DNA of 23,378 bases, taken from Ga0077553 sp038215275 (GTDB lineage Bacteria; Acidobacteriota; Terriglobia; Bryobacterales; Bryobacteraceae). The stretch covers positions 1-23,378 of the forward strand of contig JBBQRA010000078.1 in the NCBI GenBank assembly GCA_038215275.1. Reading direction: 5' to 3'. Below the pieces are notes generated by a model. The model did not search any database and was not told the DNA's origin. It worked only from the letters and a program-made list of their open reading frames with translations. Position numbers and translations under genes: made by a program. Positions 14,855 through 22,406 of this stretch are shown here, one piece after another. Each line of letters begins with the position of its first letter. The stretch's first letter is position 1.

Positions 14855-16474
14855 ATGGCGAAGATTTACGATGTTTGCATCATCGGATCCGGCGCTGCGG
14901 GCGGCATGACCGCGCATGTTTTGACACAGGCGGGCCTGGACGTGGCGATGCTGGAGGCGGGTCCGCGGCGCGATCCGGCAGAGTTGCCGGTACACCGGAT
15001 CCGCCGTTGGAACCTGCCGAAGCGGGGCATTCGCGGCGATTACTTTCAGGAGTACCTGGAAGAGTCGAAGTTCTTGATTGATAACAAGAAGGAGCCCTAC
15101 GGCTGGGCGGGCGATGACTATTTCCAGTTCGTCCGGGTGCGGGCGGTAGGCGGGAAGAGCTTGTTCTGGGCGGGAGTGACTCCGCGGTTGGGAGTCGAAG
15201 AGTTTCAGCCATTGGATGACCACGACACGCGGTGGCCAATCACGTATGCGGAAGTGGCTCCTTGGTACGACAAGGTGGAGGCGCTGATTGGCGTCTCGTC
15301 GTCTGGCAAGCCGCTGGGCGCGTTCCCGCTGAACAATGGCTTGCCTTCGTTAAAGCCGAAGGCCGCCGAGCTAGAGTTTGCCAAGGTGGCGGGCAAGTTG
15401 GGAAAGGGACTGGAGATGATCCCGATTCCGAAGGCCATCCTGACGAAGGATCACAACGGCCGGCCGGCTTGTCACTACTGCGGGCCGTGCTGGGTGGGGT
15501 GCGACAGCGGGTCGAAGTTTGATTCGTTGCGCGTGTTTGTGAACGCGGCGGAGAAGACGGGTAAGTTGACGTTGCTGCCAGGTTCGCGCGTGCGGTCCAT
15601 CGAACTCGACAAAGAGGGCCGGGCGAGCAAGGCGCACTACTACGATGTCGTGAACAAGACGTGGAAGGAGTTGCATGCCAAGCAATTCGTAATGGCGGCC
15701 GGGTGTGTGGAATCGTCCCATATTCTGTTGAACTCGAAGATTGCGAACTCGTCGGGACTGGTAGGGCGCTACTTGTCGGAGCATATGTACGCGTCGATCA
15801 GCGGGCATTTGCCGCAGTTGATGGGCCGACCGGTGACGAACGAGGACGGCAATGGGGCGCATAGCTTTATCCCGGATCTCACGAAGAATTGGCGAGGGAA
15901 GAAGTTCGCACGCGGGTATCAGATCTTCCCGGGCGGGGGAACTGGCGAGACGACGTTTGTGGGGAAGTCGTTGCCAGGTTTTGGGCAGCAGTGGAAGAAG
16001 AGCGTCCGGGATTACTACACCGCGGGTGCGTCGGTGTTGTTTCAGGGCGAAGTGCTGCCTTACAGGGACAACCGGATTGAGGTGGACGAGAAGCTAAAGG
16101 ACGATGCGGGAATTCCAGGCGTCCGTTTCCATTTCAGCTACCGGGAGAACGAGAAGGCGATGTTTGCCGACATGATGGAGACGGGCGAGGAGTTCTTGAA
16201 GGCCGCGGGTGCGGAGTATTTTCCACCGAAGAACCCGAAGTGGATGCCGTATGGACATTCGATTCACTATGTGGGTACGGCGCGGATGGGGAAGGACCCG
16301 AAGACTTCGGTGACGGATCCGTATGGGCAGTCGCATGATGTGCCGAACCTGTTTGTGCACGATGCAGGTATTTTCGTGACGGCGGGAAATCAGAACCCGA
16401 CGTTGACGATACTGGCGCTGGCGATGCGAGGGAGTGAGCGGATTGTGGAGCGGTGGAAGCGGCGGGAAGTGTAG
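14855..16474 (+). CDS. GMC-family FAD oxidoreductase (gluconate/glucose dehydrogenase-type large subunit)
   Basis: This 539-residue flavoprotein has the FAD-binding motif IIGSGAAGG at 9-17 and the GMC C-terminal domain with GHSIHYVGTARMG and NLFVHDAGIFVTAGNQNPTLTI, which supply the active-site His and Asn. Cys206, Cys209, Cys212 and Cys216 form a compact cluster (CHYCGPCWVGC) where periplasmic FAD-dependent sugar dehydrogenases hold a 3Fe-4S cluster; Fe-S binding here is inferred. It lacks its own signal and is probably exported with the Tat-bearing subunit encoded 4 bp upstream. The usual cytochrome c subunit is not adjacent, so the electron acceptor is unknown. The substrate is probably a sugar or sugar acid, but this cannot be fixed. 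Confidence 0.9.
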   Translation: MAKIYDVCIIGSGAAGGMTAHVLTQAGLDVAMLEAGPRRDPAELPVHRIRRWNLPKRGIRGDYFQEYLEESKFLIDNKKEPYGWAGDDYFQFVRVRAVGGKSLFWAGVTPRLGVEEFQPLDDHDTRWPITYAEVAPWYDKVEALIGVSSSGKPLGAFPLNNGLPSLKPKAAELEFAKVAGKLGKGLEMIPIPKAILTKDHNGRPACHYCGPCWVGCDSGSKFDSLRVFVNAAEKTGKLTLLPGSRVRSIELDKEGRASKAHYYDVVNKTWKELHAKQFVMAAGCVESSHILLNSKIANSSGLVGRYLSEHMYASISGHLPQLMGRPVTNEDGNGAHSFIPDLTKNWRGKKFARGYQIFPGGGTGETTFVGKSLPGFGQQWKKSVRDYYTAGASVLFQGEVLPYRDNRIEVDEKLKDDAGIPGVRFHFSYRENEKAMFADMMETGEEFLKAAGAEYFPPKNPKWMPYGHSIHYVGTARMGKDPKTSVTDPYGQSHDVPNLFVHDAGIFVTAGNQNPTLTILALAMRGSERIVERWKRREV

Positions 16475-17271
16475 TGCGCAAACTCTTTCCCACCATCAAT
16501 TACCTGTTGGAACTGGAGGTCCACGTCTACGCTTTTTCAATTGCGGCGAATGTGTTGCTGTCGCTGTTTCCGTTTCTCCTCGTGCTGATCTGGTGCGCGC
16601 GCTTAGTGGGTTGGGCCGCGGCGGAGGAGTCCGTCTTTGTCGCGATGAGCGATCTGTTTGGTCCGGAGGTGGAGAAGCAACTCCGGGTCGGCATCGGTTG
16701 GATTCCGAACCGGTTTGCAAGCTTCAGCTATACCTCCATTCTCTTGCTGCTCTTCACGGCGAACGGGATTTTTGAGCCCTTAGAGGTGGCGCTAAATCGA
16801 GCGTGGGGCATCACAGAGAATCGCAGCTATTTCAAGAATCAATTGATCTCGATGGGACTGATTTTCGCCTGCGGATCCCTGGCAATCTTTTCCATTGCAC
16901 TTTCGGCGCTCAACCTGGAATACTCCTCCTCGGCCGGGGCGCTGGCCGGGTTCCTCGCCCCGATTTACGGCAAGCTCGCCGCAGTGCCGGTGACGATGGC
17001 GATCTTGTTCCTGGTATACTGGGTTTTACCGAATCGCAAGATTCCGGCCACTAGCGTGGTGCCGACGGCGATCACTGTCGGCTTGGCCCTGGAAGCCTTG
17101 AAATATACGCTAAAGTATATTTGGCCCTGGTTTTTGCGGAAACTGCAAATTGAATACGGTCCCTTCTATTGGGCTGTCATCGTAGTTCTCGTGAGCTTTC
17201 TGGCGAGTATGATCGTCCTGGCGGGTGCCGATTGGTCCGCGCGTTCGCGTGAAGAGCACAGTCGAATATAA
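16474..17271 (+). CDS. YihY/BrkB-family inner-membrane protein
   Basis: This integral membrane protein of about 265 residues belongs to the YihY family, once misnamed ribonuclease BN. It has about six hydrophobic segments, with AFSIAANVLLSLFPFLLVLI near the start, TANGIFEPLEVALNRAWGI (the conserved Asn-Arg-Ala-Trp-Gly motif), VPTAITVGLALEALKYTLKYI and a final YWAVIVVLVSFLASMIVLAGA. The molecular function is not established. The GTG at 16474 overlaps the GMC stop (TAGTG) and has GGAA about 5 bp upstream; a GTG at 16453 is also possible. The coupling suggests cotranscription with the dehydrogenase, but a functional link is not shown. Confidence 0.87.
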   Translation: MRKLFPTINYLLELEVHVYAFSIAANVLLSLFPFLLVLIWCARLVGWAAAEESVFVAMSDLFGPEVEKQLRVGIGWIPNRFASFSYTSILLLLFTANGIFEPLEVALNRAWGITENRSYFKNQLISMGLIFACGSLAIFSIALSALNLEYSSSAGALAGFLAPIYGKLAAVPVTMAILFLVYWVLPNRKIPATSVVPTAITVGLALEALKYTLKYIWPWFLRKLQIEYGPFYWAVIVVLVSFLASMIVLAGADWSARSREEHSRI

Positions 17272-17284
17272 TGGTTAGTGTGTA

Positions 17285-17293
17285 GAGGTGATC
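17285..17293 (+). promoter_or_regulatory. Near-perfect Shine-Dalgarno site
   Basis: GAGGTGATC is complementary to the 3' end of 16S rRNA and directly precedes the ATG at 17295, fixing that start even though its spacing is short. Most other genes in the window have weak sites, so this one suggests strong translation. Confidence 0.7.
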
Positions 17294-17294
17294 C

Positions 17295-18713
17295 ATGGCT
17301 GATGGCAACGAACAGAAGAATGAGATTTCGCGTCGCGACGCGGTGAAGACGGTCGCAGCGGGAGCCGCCGTGGCTGCCGGCGTAATTTCCGGCGCTCCGT
17401 GGATTCAGAAAGTGAAAGCCGCGAATGACCAGATTCAGCTCGGTCTAATCGGTACCGGCGGCCGCGGCTACTATCACGTTACCCACCTCAACAGGCTTGA
17501 TGGCGCGAGACTCGTGGCGGCCTGCGACATCTACCAACCGAACCTCGACAAGGCCGTCAACGGATCGAAGGACAAGCCCAAAGGTTATAAGGACTACCGC
17601 GAAGTTCTCTCGAACAAGGATGTCGACGCGGTCATCGTCGCGACCCCACTCTATACGCACTTTCCGGTGACTCGGGACGCGCTGTTGGCGGGTAAGCATG
17701 TATTCTGTGAGAAGTCGCTGGTGCATTCTGCGGAAGAAGTACATGCGCTGCGGAAGATGGCCAACGAAAGGCCGAAGCAGGTCTTGCAGGTCGGCTTGCA
17801 GCGCCGGTACAGCCGGTTCTATCAGACGGCGAAGCAGATGGTGGAGAAAGGCCTGCTCGGCGACGTGACCAATGTTTACGCCCAATGGCATCGCAATTTG
17901 ATCAACGTGCCAAGCGCGACCTGGACGATGAAGAAGAACGATCCGCGCGGTGAGGACGCCAATTGGCGGCTGCTGCGGAAATACTCCGGTGGCTTGGTGG
18001 CGGAACTCGGCTCGCACCAAATGGACATCGCCGACTGGATGTTTGGCTCGCACTTTGAGTTCGTGACCGGCGTGGGCGGCATCGACTATTTCAAAGACGG
18101 CCGCGATGTTTACGACTCGGTCCAGTTGATATTCCGGTATCCCAAGGGTCAACGGTTGTTGGCTAGCTATATCTCGACGAATCAGCACTGCCCGTTGTTC
18201 GAGGGGCAGCGCCCCCAGTTCGGCGAGTGCATTATGGGCACACAGGGCACCATTCACATCACAGTGGGCACCGACGATGAGCCCGCACTAGGCATGTGGT
18301 ACCGGGAGCCGGCCAAGAAGGTTCCGGACCCTGGAACGTCGAAGGCGGCCGTGGCCAGCGCCTCTCTCGCTTCGACAGGCAAGGGATCGCGCCCGCTTCC
18401 GATTCTGTTGAGTAAGGACGAGATTTCGGAGCAGGATAGCTTCATGACTCGCGAACTGAAGTTCGCGAAGCGCTGGCTCTATGCCAAGGGCGTGATGGTT
18501 CCGGAAGAGGACCGGAATCCGGTGGACCAGCAGTTTATTGAGTTCTTCGAATGCTGCCGGACGCTGGCGAGGCCGAAGGCGGATCTGGAGATTGGCTTGA
18601 ACGACTCTTCGTCCGTCATCCTGTCGAATCTCGCAATGGACGAGAGCCGGCGGGTTTATGCATCCGAGCTCGACAAGATGGGGACTGGCGAGGCCGCGAA
18701 GAAGATGGTTTAA
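17295..18713 (+). CDS. Tat-exported Gfo/Idh/MocA-family oxidoreductase
   Basis: This 472-residue protein has a twin-arginine signal, ISRRDAVKTVAAGAAVAAGV, followed by a Rossmann domain with GLIGTGGRGYYH, the NAD(P)-binding loop, then VIVATPLYTHF and HVFCEKSLV in the place of the family's EKP motif. The C-terminal GFO/IDH/MocA domain has AELGSHQMDIADWMFG, holding the usual active-site His-Asp region. Members oxidise or reduce sugars, inositols or amino sugars, or act on glycosides. Exported members probably carry a tightly bound NAD(H), as in the Tat-exported glucose-fructose oxidoreductase. The substrate is unknown. A near-perfect ribosome binding site supports the start. accA follows within a few bases on the same strand. 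Confidence 0.92.
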   Translation: MADGNEQKNEISRRDAVKTVAAGAAVAAGVISGAPWIQKVKAANDQIQLGLIGTGGRGYYHVTHLNRLDGARLVAACDIYQPNLDKAVNGSKDKPKGYKDYREVLSNKDVDAVIVATPLYTHFPVTRDALLAGKHVFCEKSLVHSAEEVHALRKMANERPKQVLQVGLQRRYSRFYQTAKQMVEKGLLGDVTNVYAQWHRNLINVPSATWTMKKNDPRGEDANWRLLRKYSGGLVAELGSHQMDIADWMFGSHFEFVTGVGGIDYFKDGRDVYDSVQLIFRYPKGQRLLASYISTNQHCPLFEGQRPQFGECIMGTQGTIHITVGTDDEPALGMWYREPAKKVPDPGTSKAAVASASLASTGKGSRPLPILLSKDEISEQDSFMTRELKFAKRWLYAKGVMVPEEDRNPVDQQFIEFFECCRTLARPKADLEIGLNDSSSVILSNLAMDESRRVYASELDKMGTGEAAKKMV

Positions 18714-18721
18714 CGAAGCAC

Positions 18722-19612
18722 ATGGCTGTGGGCGGTGCCGTCCGTCGCGTTACAATAGTGGCGGTGCCCCCAGAAGAAGACTCCATCGGCGTAGAGGCAG
18801 GAACAGCGCCTCACGCTCCAACTTGGCAACGCGTGCAACTGGCGCGCCATCCGAAGCGTCCGCATACGCTGGATTACATTGAGCGTTTAATTACGGGCTT
18901 CCAGGAGATCCATGGAGATCGATCGTTTGGCGACGATGCGGCGATCGTTTGTGGGTATGGTTTCTTTGAAGGGTCGCCCATCATGGTGATTGGCCATCAA
19001 AAGGGCCGGGATACCAAGCAGAAGTTAAAGCGCAATTTTGCAATGCCGAAGCCGGAAGGTTACCGGAAGGCGTTGCGCTGCATGGAGTTGGCGGCCAAGT
19101 TTAAGCGGCCGATAGTGTGCCTGCTAGACACGCCGGGCGCCTATCCTGGGATCGATGCAGAGGAGCGGGGGCAGGCGGAAGCGATAGCTGTGAATCTGCG
19201 GGAGATGACCCGGTTGGGCGTTCCGGTGATCTCGATTGTCATTGGAGAGGGTGGATCTGGAGGAGCGCTGGCGCTGGGCGTCGCGAACCGGGTCTACATG
19301 TTGGAGAACTCGATCTATAGCGTGATCAGCCCGGAATCGTGCGCCGCAATTATTTGGCGGGATGCGGGCAAAGCCGAGTTGGCGGCTGCTGCATTGCGGT
19401 TGACATCGCGAGATTTATTGGAGTTGAAGTTAATTGACGGGATCATTCCAGAGCCTCCTGGTGGGGCGCAGGAAAACTGGGACTTGTCCGCGGAGTTTCT
19501 GGCCACAACGTTGCGGTCGGCCCTTGCGGAATTGCAAACGTTGAGTTCCTCCGAGTTGATGGACCACCGGTATGAGAAATTCCGCCAGATGGCGAATTTC
19601 TTCGAGGAATAG
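18722..19612 (+). CDS. accA: Acetyl-CoA carboxylase carboxyltransferase subunit alpha
   Basis: This protein of about 296 residues is the alpha subunit of the ACC carboxyltransferase, which with AccD moves CO2 from biotin-BCCP to acetyl-CoA to form malonyl-CoA for fatty-acid synthesis. Signatures are WQRVQLARHPKRPHTLDYI, FGDDAAIVCG, IGHQKGRDTKQKLKRNFAMPKPEGYRKA (shown here only as landmarks), LLDTPGAYPGIDAEERGQ, IGEGGSGGALALG and ISPESCAAIIW. The N-terminal coiled coil of E. coli AccA is mostly absent. The start is uncertain: ATG 18722 lacks a good ribosome site, while GTG 18764 lies 7 bp after TACAAT (18751-18756), a possible -10 box that would make a leaderless message. accD is not in this window. 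Confidence 0.93.
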   Translation: MAVGGAVRRVTIVAVPPEEDSIGVEAGTAPHAPTWQRVQLARHPKRPHTLDYIERLITGFQEIHGDRSFGDDAAIVCGYGFFEGSPIMVIGHQKGRDTKQKLKRNFAMPKPEGYRKALRCMELAAKFKRPIVCLLDTPGAYPGIDAEERGQAEAIAVNLREMTRLGVPVISIVIGEGGSGGALALGVANRVYMLENSIYSVISPESCAAIIWRDAGKAELAAAALRLTSRDLLELKLIDGIIPEPPGGAQENWDLSAEFLATTLRSALAELQTLSSSELMDHRYEKFRQMANFFEE

Positions 19613-19887
19613 TGAAGAGCCGTACCGGATTGATTATTGCTGGCGTGGCGATTTCCGTGGTTGGTCTGATGATTTATTCATCTATGGACTTGGCGGGATA
19701 TCGCGTCGAAGTCTGTAAAGAGTTTCAGGGCCGTACTTCGTGTCGTACTGCCTCGGGCGCAAATCGGGAGGCAGCTTTGCGCACAGCCTCTGACAACGCC
19801 TGTGCGTTGATCAGTTCCGGGATGACGGATTCGATCGCCTGCCAGGGGACGACCCCTACTTCTGTTAAGTGGCTGAAAGGCGACTAA
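19612..19887 (+). CDS. Small single-pass membrane-anchored protein of unknown function
   Basis: This protein has 91 residues with a GTG start that overlaps the accA stop by one base (TAGTG). One hydrophobic segment, LIIAGVAISVVGLMIY (7-22), is followed by a soluble domain of about 65 residues with four Cys (VCKEF, SCRTA, NACAL, IACQG), which suggests two disulphides if the domain is periplasmic. The segment CRTASGANREAALRTASDNAC is polar and helix-prone. I do not recognise a named family. Coupling to accA implies coexpression, and the intact frame and Cys pattern argue that it is a real gene. The topology, N-in with the Cys domain outside, follows from the positive residues before the helix and is an inference. 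Confidence 0.7.
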   Translation: MKSRTGLIIAGVAISVVGLMIYSSMDLAGYRVEVCKEFQGRTSCRTASGANREAALRTASDNACALISSGMTDSIACQGTTPTSVKWLKGD

Positions 19888-19911
19888 CAAAACCGAGTTA
19901 CCTCAGAGCTC

Positions 19912-19952
19912 GCCGGAACGTCTTCTTTAGTGAAAAACTTGAACTTTCCGGC
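19912..19952. repeat. Inverted repeat between the small membrane protein and the efflux operon
   Basis: GCCGGAA (19912-19918) and TTCCGGC (19946-19952) are perfect 7-bp arms with a 27-bp spacer, in the 103-bp gap before the adaptor gene. There is no T run, so it is a poor terminator. It could be an operator or a leader hairpin of the efflux operon. TTGAAC at 19939-19944 is a possible -35 box without a good -10. Confidence 0.3.
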
Positions 19953-19990
19953 TTGCTCCTCCGTCTGATTCTCTCAGGAGCCCTTTACAC

Positions 19991-21412
19991 GTGAAAAAAT
20001 GGAAGATAGCTGTCGGACTTGGCGTACTGCTTGCCATCGCCGGCGGTATCTACGCGAGTTTGCAGTGGAGTAAGAAAGGTATTGTTACCGTTCAGACCGG
20101 GCGCGTGGTGCGCCAGGACCTGACGTCGTTGGTGACAGCGTCCGGTGAAGTGAAGCCGAGGAACTACATCAATATCGGCAGCAATGCGCAAGGGCCGGCT
20201 CGGATCACGGATATCCTGGTGAAGGAAGGGGATCGCGTCCGAAGGGGCCAGGCTCTGGCGAAACTGGAGAGCGTTCAGCCCGAGGCGGATGTGGCCGCAC
20301 AGCGCGCGACAGTGACTTCGACGCAGGCGGACTCAGCCGCGGCCGAGGCGAGCCTGAAAGCGCAAGCTAGCAATCTGCGGACTCTCGAAGCGGGCATCGA
20401 ACGATCGAAGGCCGACTTGACGCGCGCGAAGCTCGATTTCGATCGTTCGCAACTCTTGCTCAAGGAGGGTTTGGTATCGCAGCAGGATTTTGACACGCGG
20501 CGGGCGGCGGTACAGTCGGGCGAAGCCACGGTGCGGGAGTCCGAGGCGCGGTTGGCGCAAGCGAAGGCGCAGATTGAACAGTTTCGGGCGAGTCTGTCGG
20601 CCGCCCAGCGGCGGATTACGGTAAGTGAGGCGAACCTGCGCCGAGCGACGGACGTGCTCAACCGGACGCAATCAACGTCTCCGATTGACGGCGTCGTGAC
20701 GAACTTGCCGGTGCGTGTTGGTGAGACTGTGGTGCCGGGCATTCAGAATTCGTCGGCTTCGCTGATCATGACGATCGCGGATATGTCGATCATCACAGCT
20801 GAAGTCAAGGTCGACGAGACGGACATTGTGAACGTGACGCTGGATCAGTTAGCGGACGTGACGGTGGACGCGATGCCGGGCCGGTCTTTCAAGGGGCATG
20901 TCATCGAGATTGGCAACACGGCGATTTTGCGCTCCACTGGCCTAGCCGCCTCGCAGTCGGCGATTTCGAGCCAAGAGGCGAAAGATTTCAAGGTTGTGAT
21001 CGCGCTCGATAATCCTCCAGATGAGATGCGTCCCGGGTTAAGCTGCACGGCTAAGATCATCACGGCGACGCGTCAGAAGTCTGTTACTATTCCGATTCAA
21101 GCGCTGACTGTTCGCCAGAAGGGTGATCTGGAAGCGAGGAAGGAAGGGGAGAAAGAGCCGGAACTCCCAACGGACCCCGCCGCGTTGCGGGCGCGAAAAG
21201 AAGAGATTCAGGGCGTTTTCGTCGTCCAGGGCGAGAAGGCCGTCTTTAAGAAGGTCGAGACTGGGATCACAGGCATCACCGATATTGAGGTCCTCAGCGG
21301 TTTGAATGAGGGCGAAGAAATCATCACAGGCAGCTACAAGGTCATCCGGACGTTGCGAAACGAAGCCAAGGTCAAGGTGGACAACAAGTCCCCGGTCAAG
21401 GCAGAATCATAA
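19991..21412 (+). CDS. MacA/HlyD-like periplasmic adaptor subunit of an efflux transporter
   Basis: This 473-residue membrane-fusion protein has an N-terminal anchor (IAVGLGVLLAIAGGIYASL), a first lipoyl half (NIGSNAQGPARITDILVKEGDRVRRGQ), a long alpha-hairpin (about 95-220) rich in Ala, Gln, Glu and Arg, the second lipoyl half (STSPIDGVVTNLPVRVGETV) and a beta-barrel domain. Such adaptors bridge an inner-membrane ABC or RND pump to a TolC-like outer-membrane channel. The start is GTG (GTGAAAAAATGG), with AGGAG about 11 bp upstream. A charged insert near 378-400 (EARKEGEKEPELPTDPAALR) is unusual and may be a flexible loop. The ABC ATPase that follows by 19 bp indicates the MacA-MacB type. Confidence 0.9.
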   Translation: MKKWKIAVGLGVLLAIAGGIYASLQWSKKGIVTVQTGRVVRQDLTSLVTASGEVKPRNYINIGSNAQGPARITDILVKEGDRVRRGQALAKLESVQPEADVAAQRATVTSTQADSAAAEASLKAQASNLRTLEAGIERSKADLTRAKLDFDRSQLLLKEGLVSQQDFDTRRAAVQSGEATVRESEARLAQAKAQIEQFRASLSAAQRRITVSEANLRRATDVLNRTQSTSPIDGVVTNLPVRVGETVVPGIQNSSASLIMTIADMSIITAEVKVDETDIVNVTLDQLADVTVDAMPGRSFKGHVIEIGNTAILRSTGLAASQSAISSQEAKDFKVVIALDNPPDEMRPGLSCTAKIITATRQKSVTIPIQALTVRQKGDLEARKEGEKEPELPTDPAALRARKEEIQGVFVVQGEKAVFKKVETGITGITDIEVLSGLNEGEEIITGSYKVIRTLRNEAKVKVDNKSPVKAES

Positions 21413-21431
21413 GGAAGTTTCATTTATACCT

Positions 21432-22175
21432 ATGGCACAAGCAGCGGAAGTATCGGCTCAGGCGCGCGGCGAACAACTGCGGCGCGAAGGCGTCATCATT
21501 CGGACCTACGGACTCTGGAAGACTTATCAGATGGGCGACCAGACGATTAACGCCGTTTCCGGCGTCGACATGGAAATCCGCAGGGGCGAGTACGTCGCCA
21601 TCATGGGACCTTCCGGTTCGGGGAAGTCGACGTTGATGAATCTGATCGGGTGCCTGGATACGCCGAGCACGGGCGATTATTTCATTAACGGATCGCTGGT
21701 GAGCTCGATGAACGACGACCAGTTAGCCCACATACGCAATAAGGAAGTGGGCTTTGTTTTCCAGACGTTTAACCTGCTTTCGCGTGCGACAGCGCTGCAC
21801 AATGTGGAGTTACCGCTGATCTACGCCGGCATTCCGGCAGACCAGCGAATCGAACGTGCCAAGTTGGCCCTTCGGCAGGTGGACCTCGAGAAGCGCATGT
21901 ATCACAAGCCGAACGAACTGTCCGGCGGTCAGCGGCAGCGTGTGGCTATTGCTCGTGCGTTGGTTACGAATCCGTCGATCCTCCTGGCGGACGAGCCTAC
22001 GGGCGCGTTGGACTCGGCGACTGGTGTCGAGATCATGGCGCTGTTTGAACGCCTTTATCAGCAGGGGAACACGATCGTGCTCGTCACGCATGAACATGAT
22101 ATTGCGATGCATGCGCACCGCATCATCTTCCTTCGTGACGGCAAGATCGAACGGGATGAACCCGTTAAGCACTAA
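21432..22175 (+). CDS. MacB/LolD-type ABC transporter ATP-binding protein
   Basis: This 247-residue cytosolic ATPase energises an ABC exporter. Its motifs are complete: Walker A GPSGSGKST at 59-67, Q-loop FVFQTFNLLS at 108-117, signature LSGGQRQRVAIARAL at 163-177, Walker B ILLADEPTGALD at 183-194, and the switch His220 in VTHEHD. NLLSRATALHNVELPLIYAG is typical of the MacB/LolD group of extracytoplasmic-substrate exporters. The ATG at 21432 is chosen over the frame's upstream extension, which overlaps the adaptor gene; AAGGAAG lies about 14 bp before it. The expected permease is not encoded next. Instead a truncated gene on the other strand overlaps its 3' end by 11 bp, so the transporter seems incomplete at this locus. 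Confidence 0.93.
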   Translation: MAQAAEVSAQARGEQLRREGVIIRTYGLWKTYQMGDQTINAVSGVDMEIRRGEYVAIMGPSGSGKSTLMNLIGCLDTPSTGDYFINGSLVSSMNDDQLAHIRNKEVGFVFQTFNLLSRATALHNVELPLIYAGIPADQRIERAKLALRQVDLEKRMYHKPNELSGGQRQRVAIARALVTNPSILLADEPTGALDSATGVEIMALFERLYQQGNTIVLVTHEHDIAMHAHRIIFLRDGKIERDEPVKH

Positions 22176-22251
22176 TCGCGATCGCGTAGTCGTACTGCGG
22201 TTCCGCGGAGTAGAGAGTCAGGGCGAAGAGTAAGGATAGGCAGATTCGCAT
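22165..22251 (-). pseudogene. Truncated 5' end of a secreted-protein gene
   Basis: The minus strand from ATG 22251 encodes 28 residues that begin with a clean signal peptide, MRICLSLLFALTLYSA, then EPQYDYAIAISA and a TAA. The signal followed at once by a short strand and stop looks like the start of an exported enzyme cut off at a breakpoint. The residues after the signal faintly resemble the opening strand of amidohydrolases, but this is too short to assign. Its end lies inside the 3' end of the ABC ATPase gene. It is divergent from the LysR-type pseudogene, the usual layout of a regulator and its target. Confidence 0.4.
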
Positions 22252-22266
22252 TTCGATATCCTATCC
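22234..22266. repeat. Inverted repeat around the start of the truncated secretory ORF
   Basis: GGATAGG (22234-22240) and CCTATCC (22260-22266) are perfect 7-bp arms with a 19-bp spacer that includes the minus-strand start codon. The location between a LysR-type gene and a divergent ORF would fit a regulatory site, but the spacing is not that of a classic LysR T-N11-A box. It may be chance. Confidence 0.25.
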
Positions 22267-22392
22267 CTGGGGCCAAGGGCTTCGGGGCGGTTACACTGAA
22301 GGCTGGAGTGTAGGCGGGGAATTGCGAGCCGTGGAAACAAGCCGATGCGCGGGGCCAGGAGTGGATGACCCAACGATTGATTCGCGCGACAC

Positions 22393-22401
22393 GAGGTGAT
22401 C
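22393..22401 (+). promoter_or_regulatory. Near-perfect Shine-Dalgarno site of the LysR-type pseudogene
   Basis: GAGGTGATC lies 5 bp before the ATG at 22407 and matches the anti-Shine-Dalgarno sequence. It supports this start and indicates that the gene was once well translated. Confidence 0.65.
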
Positions 22402-22406
22402 GATAG

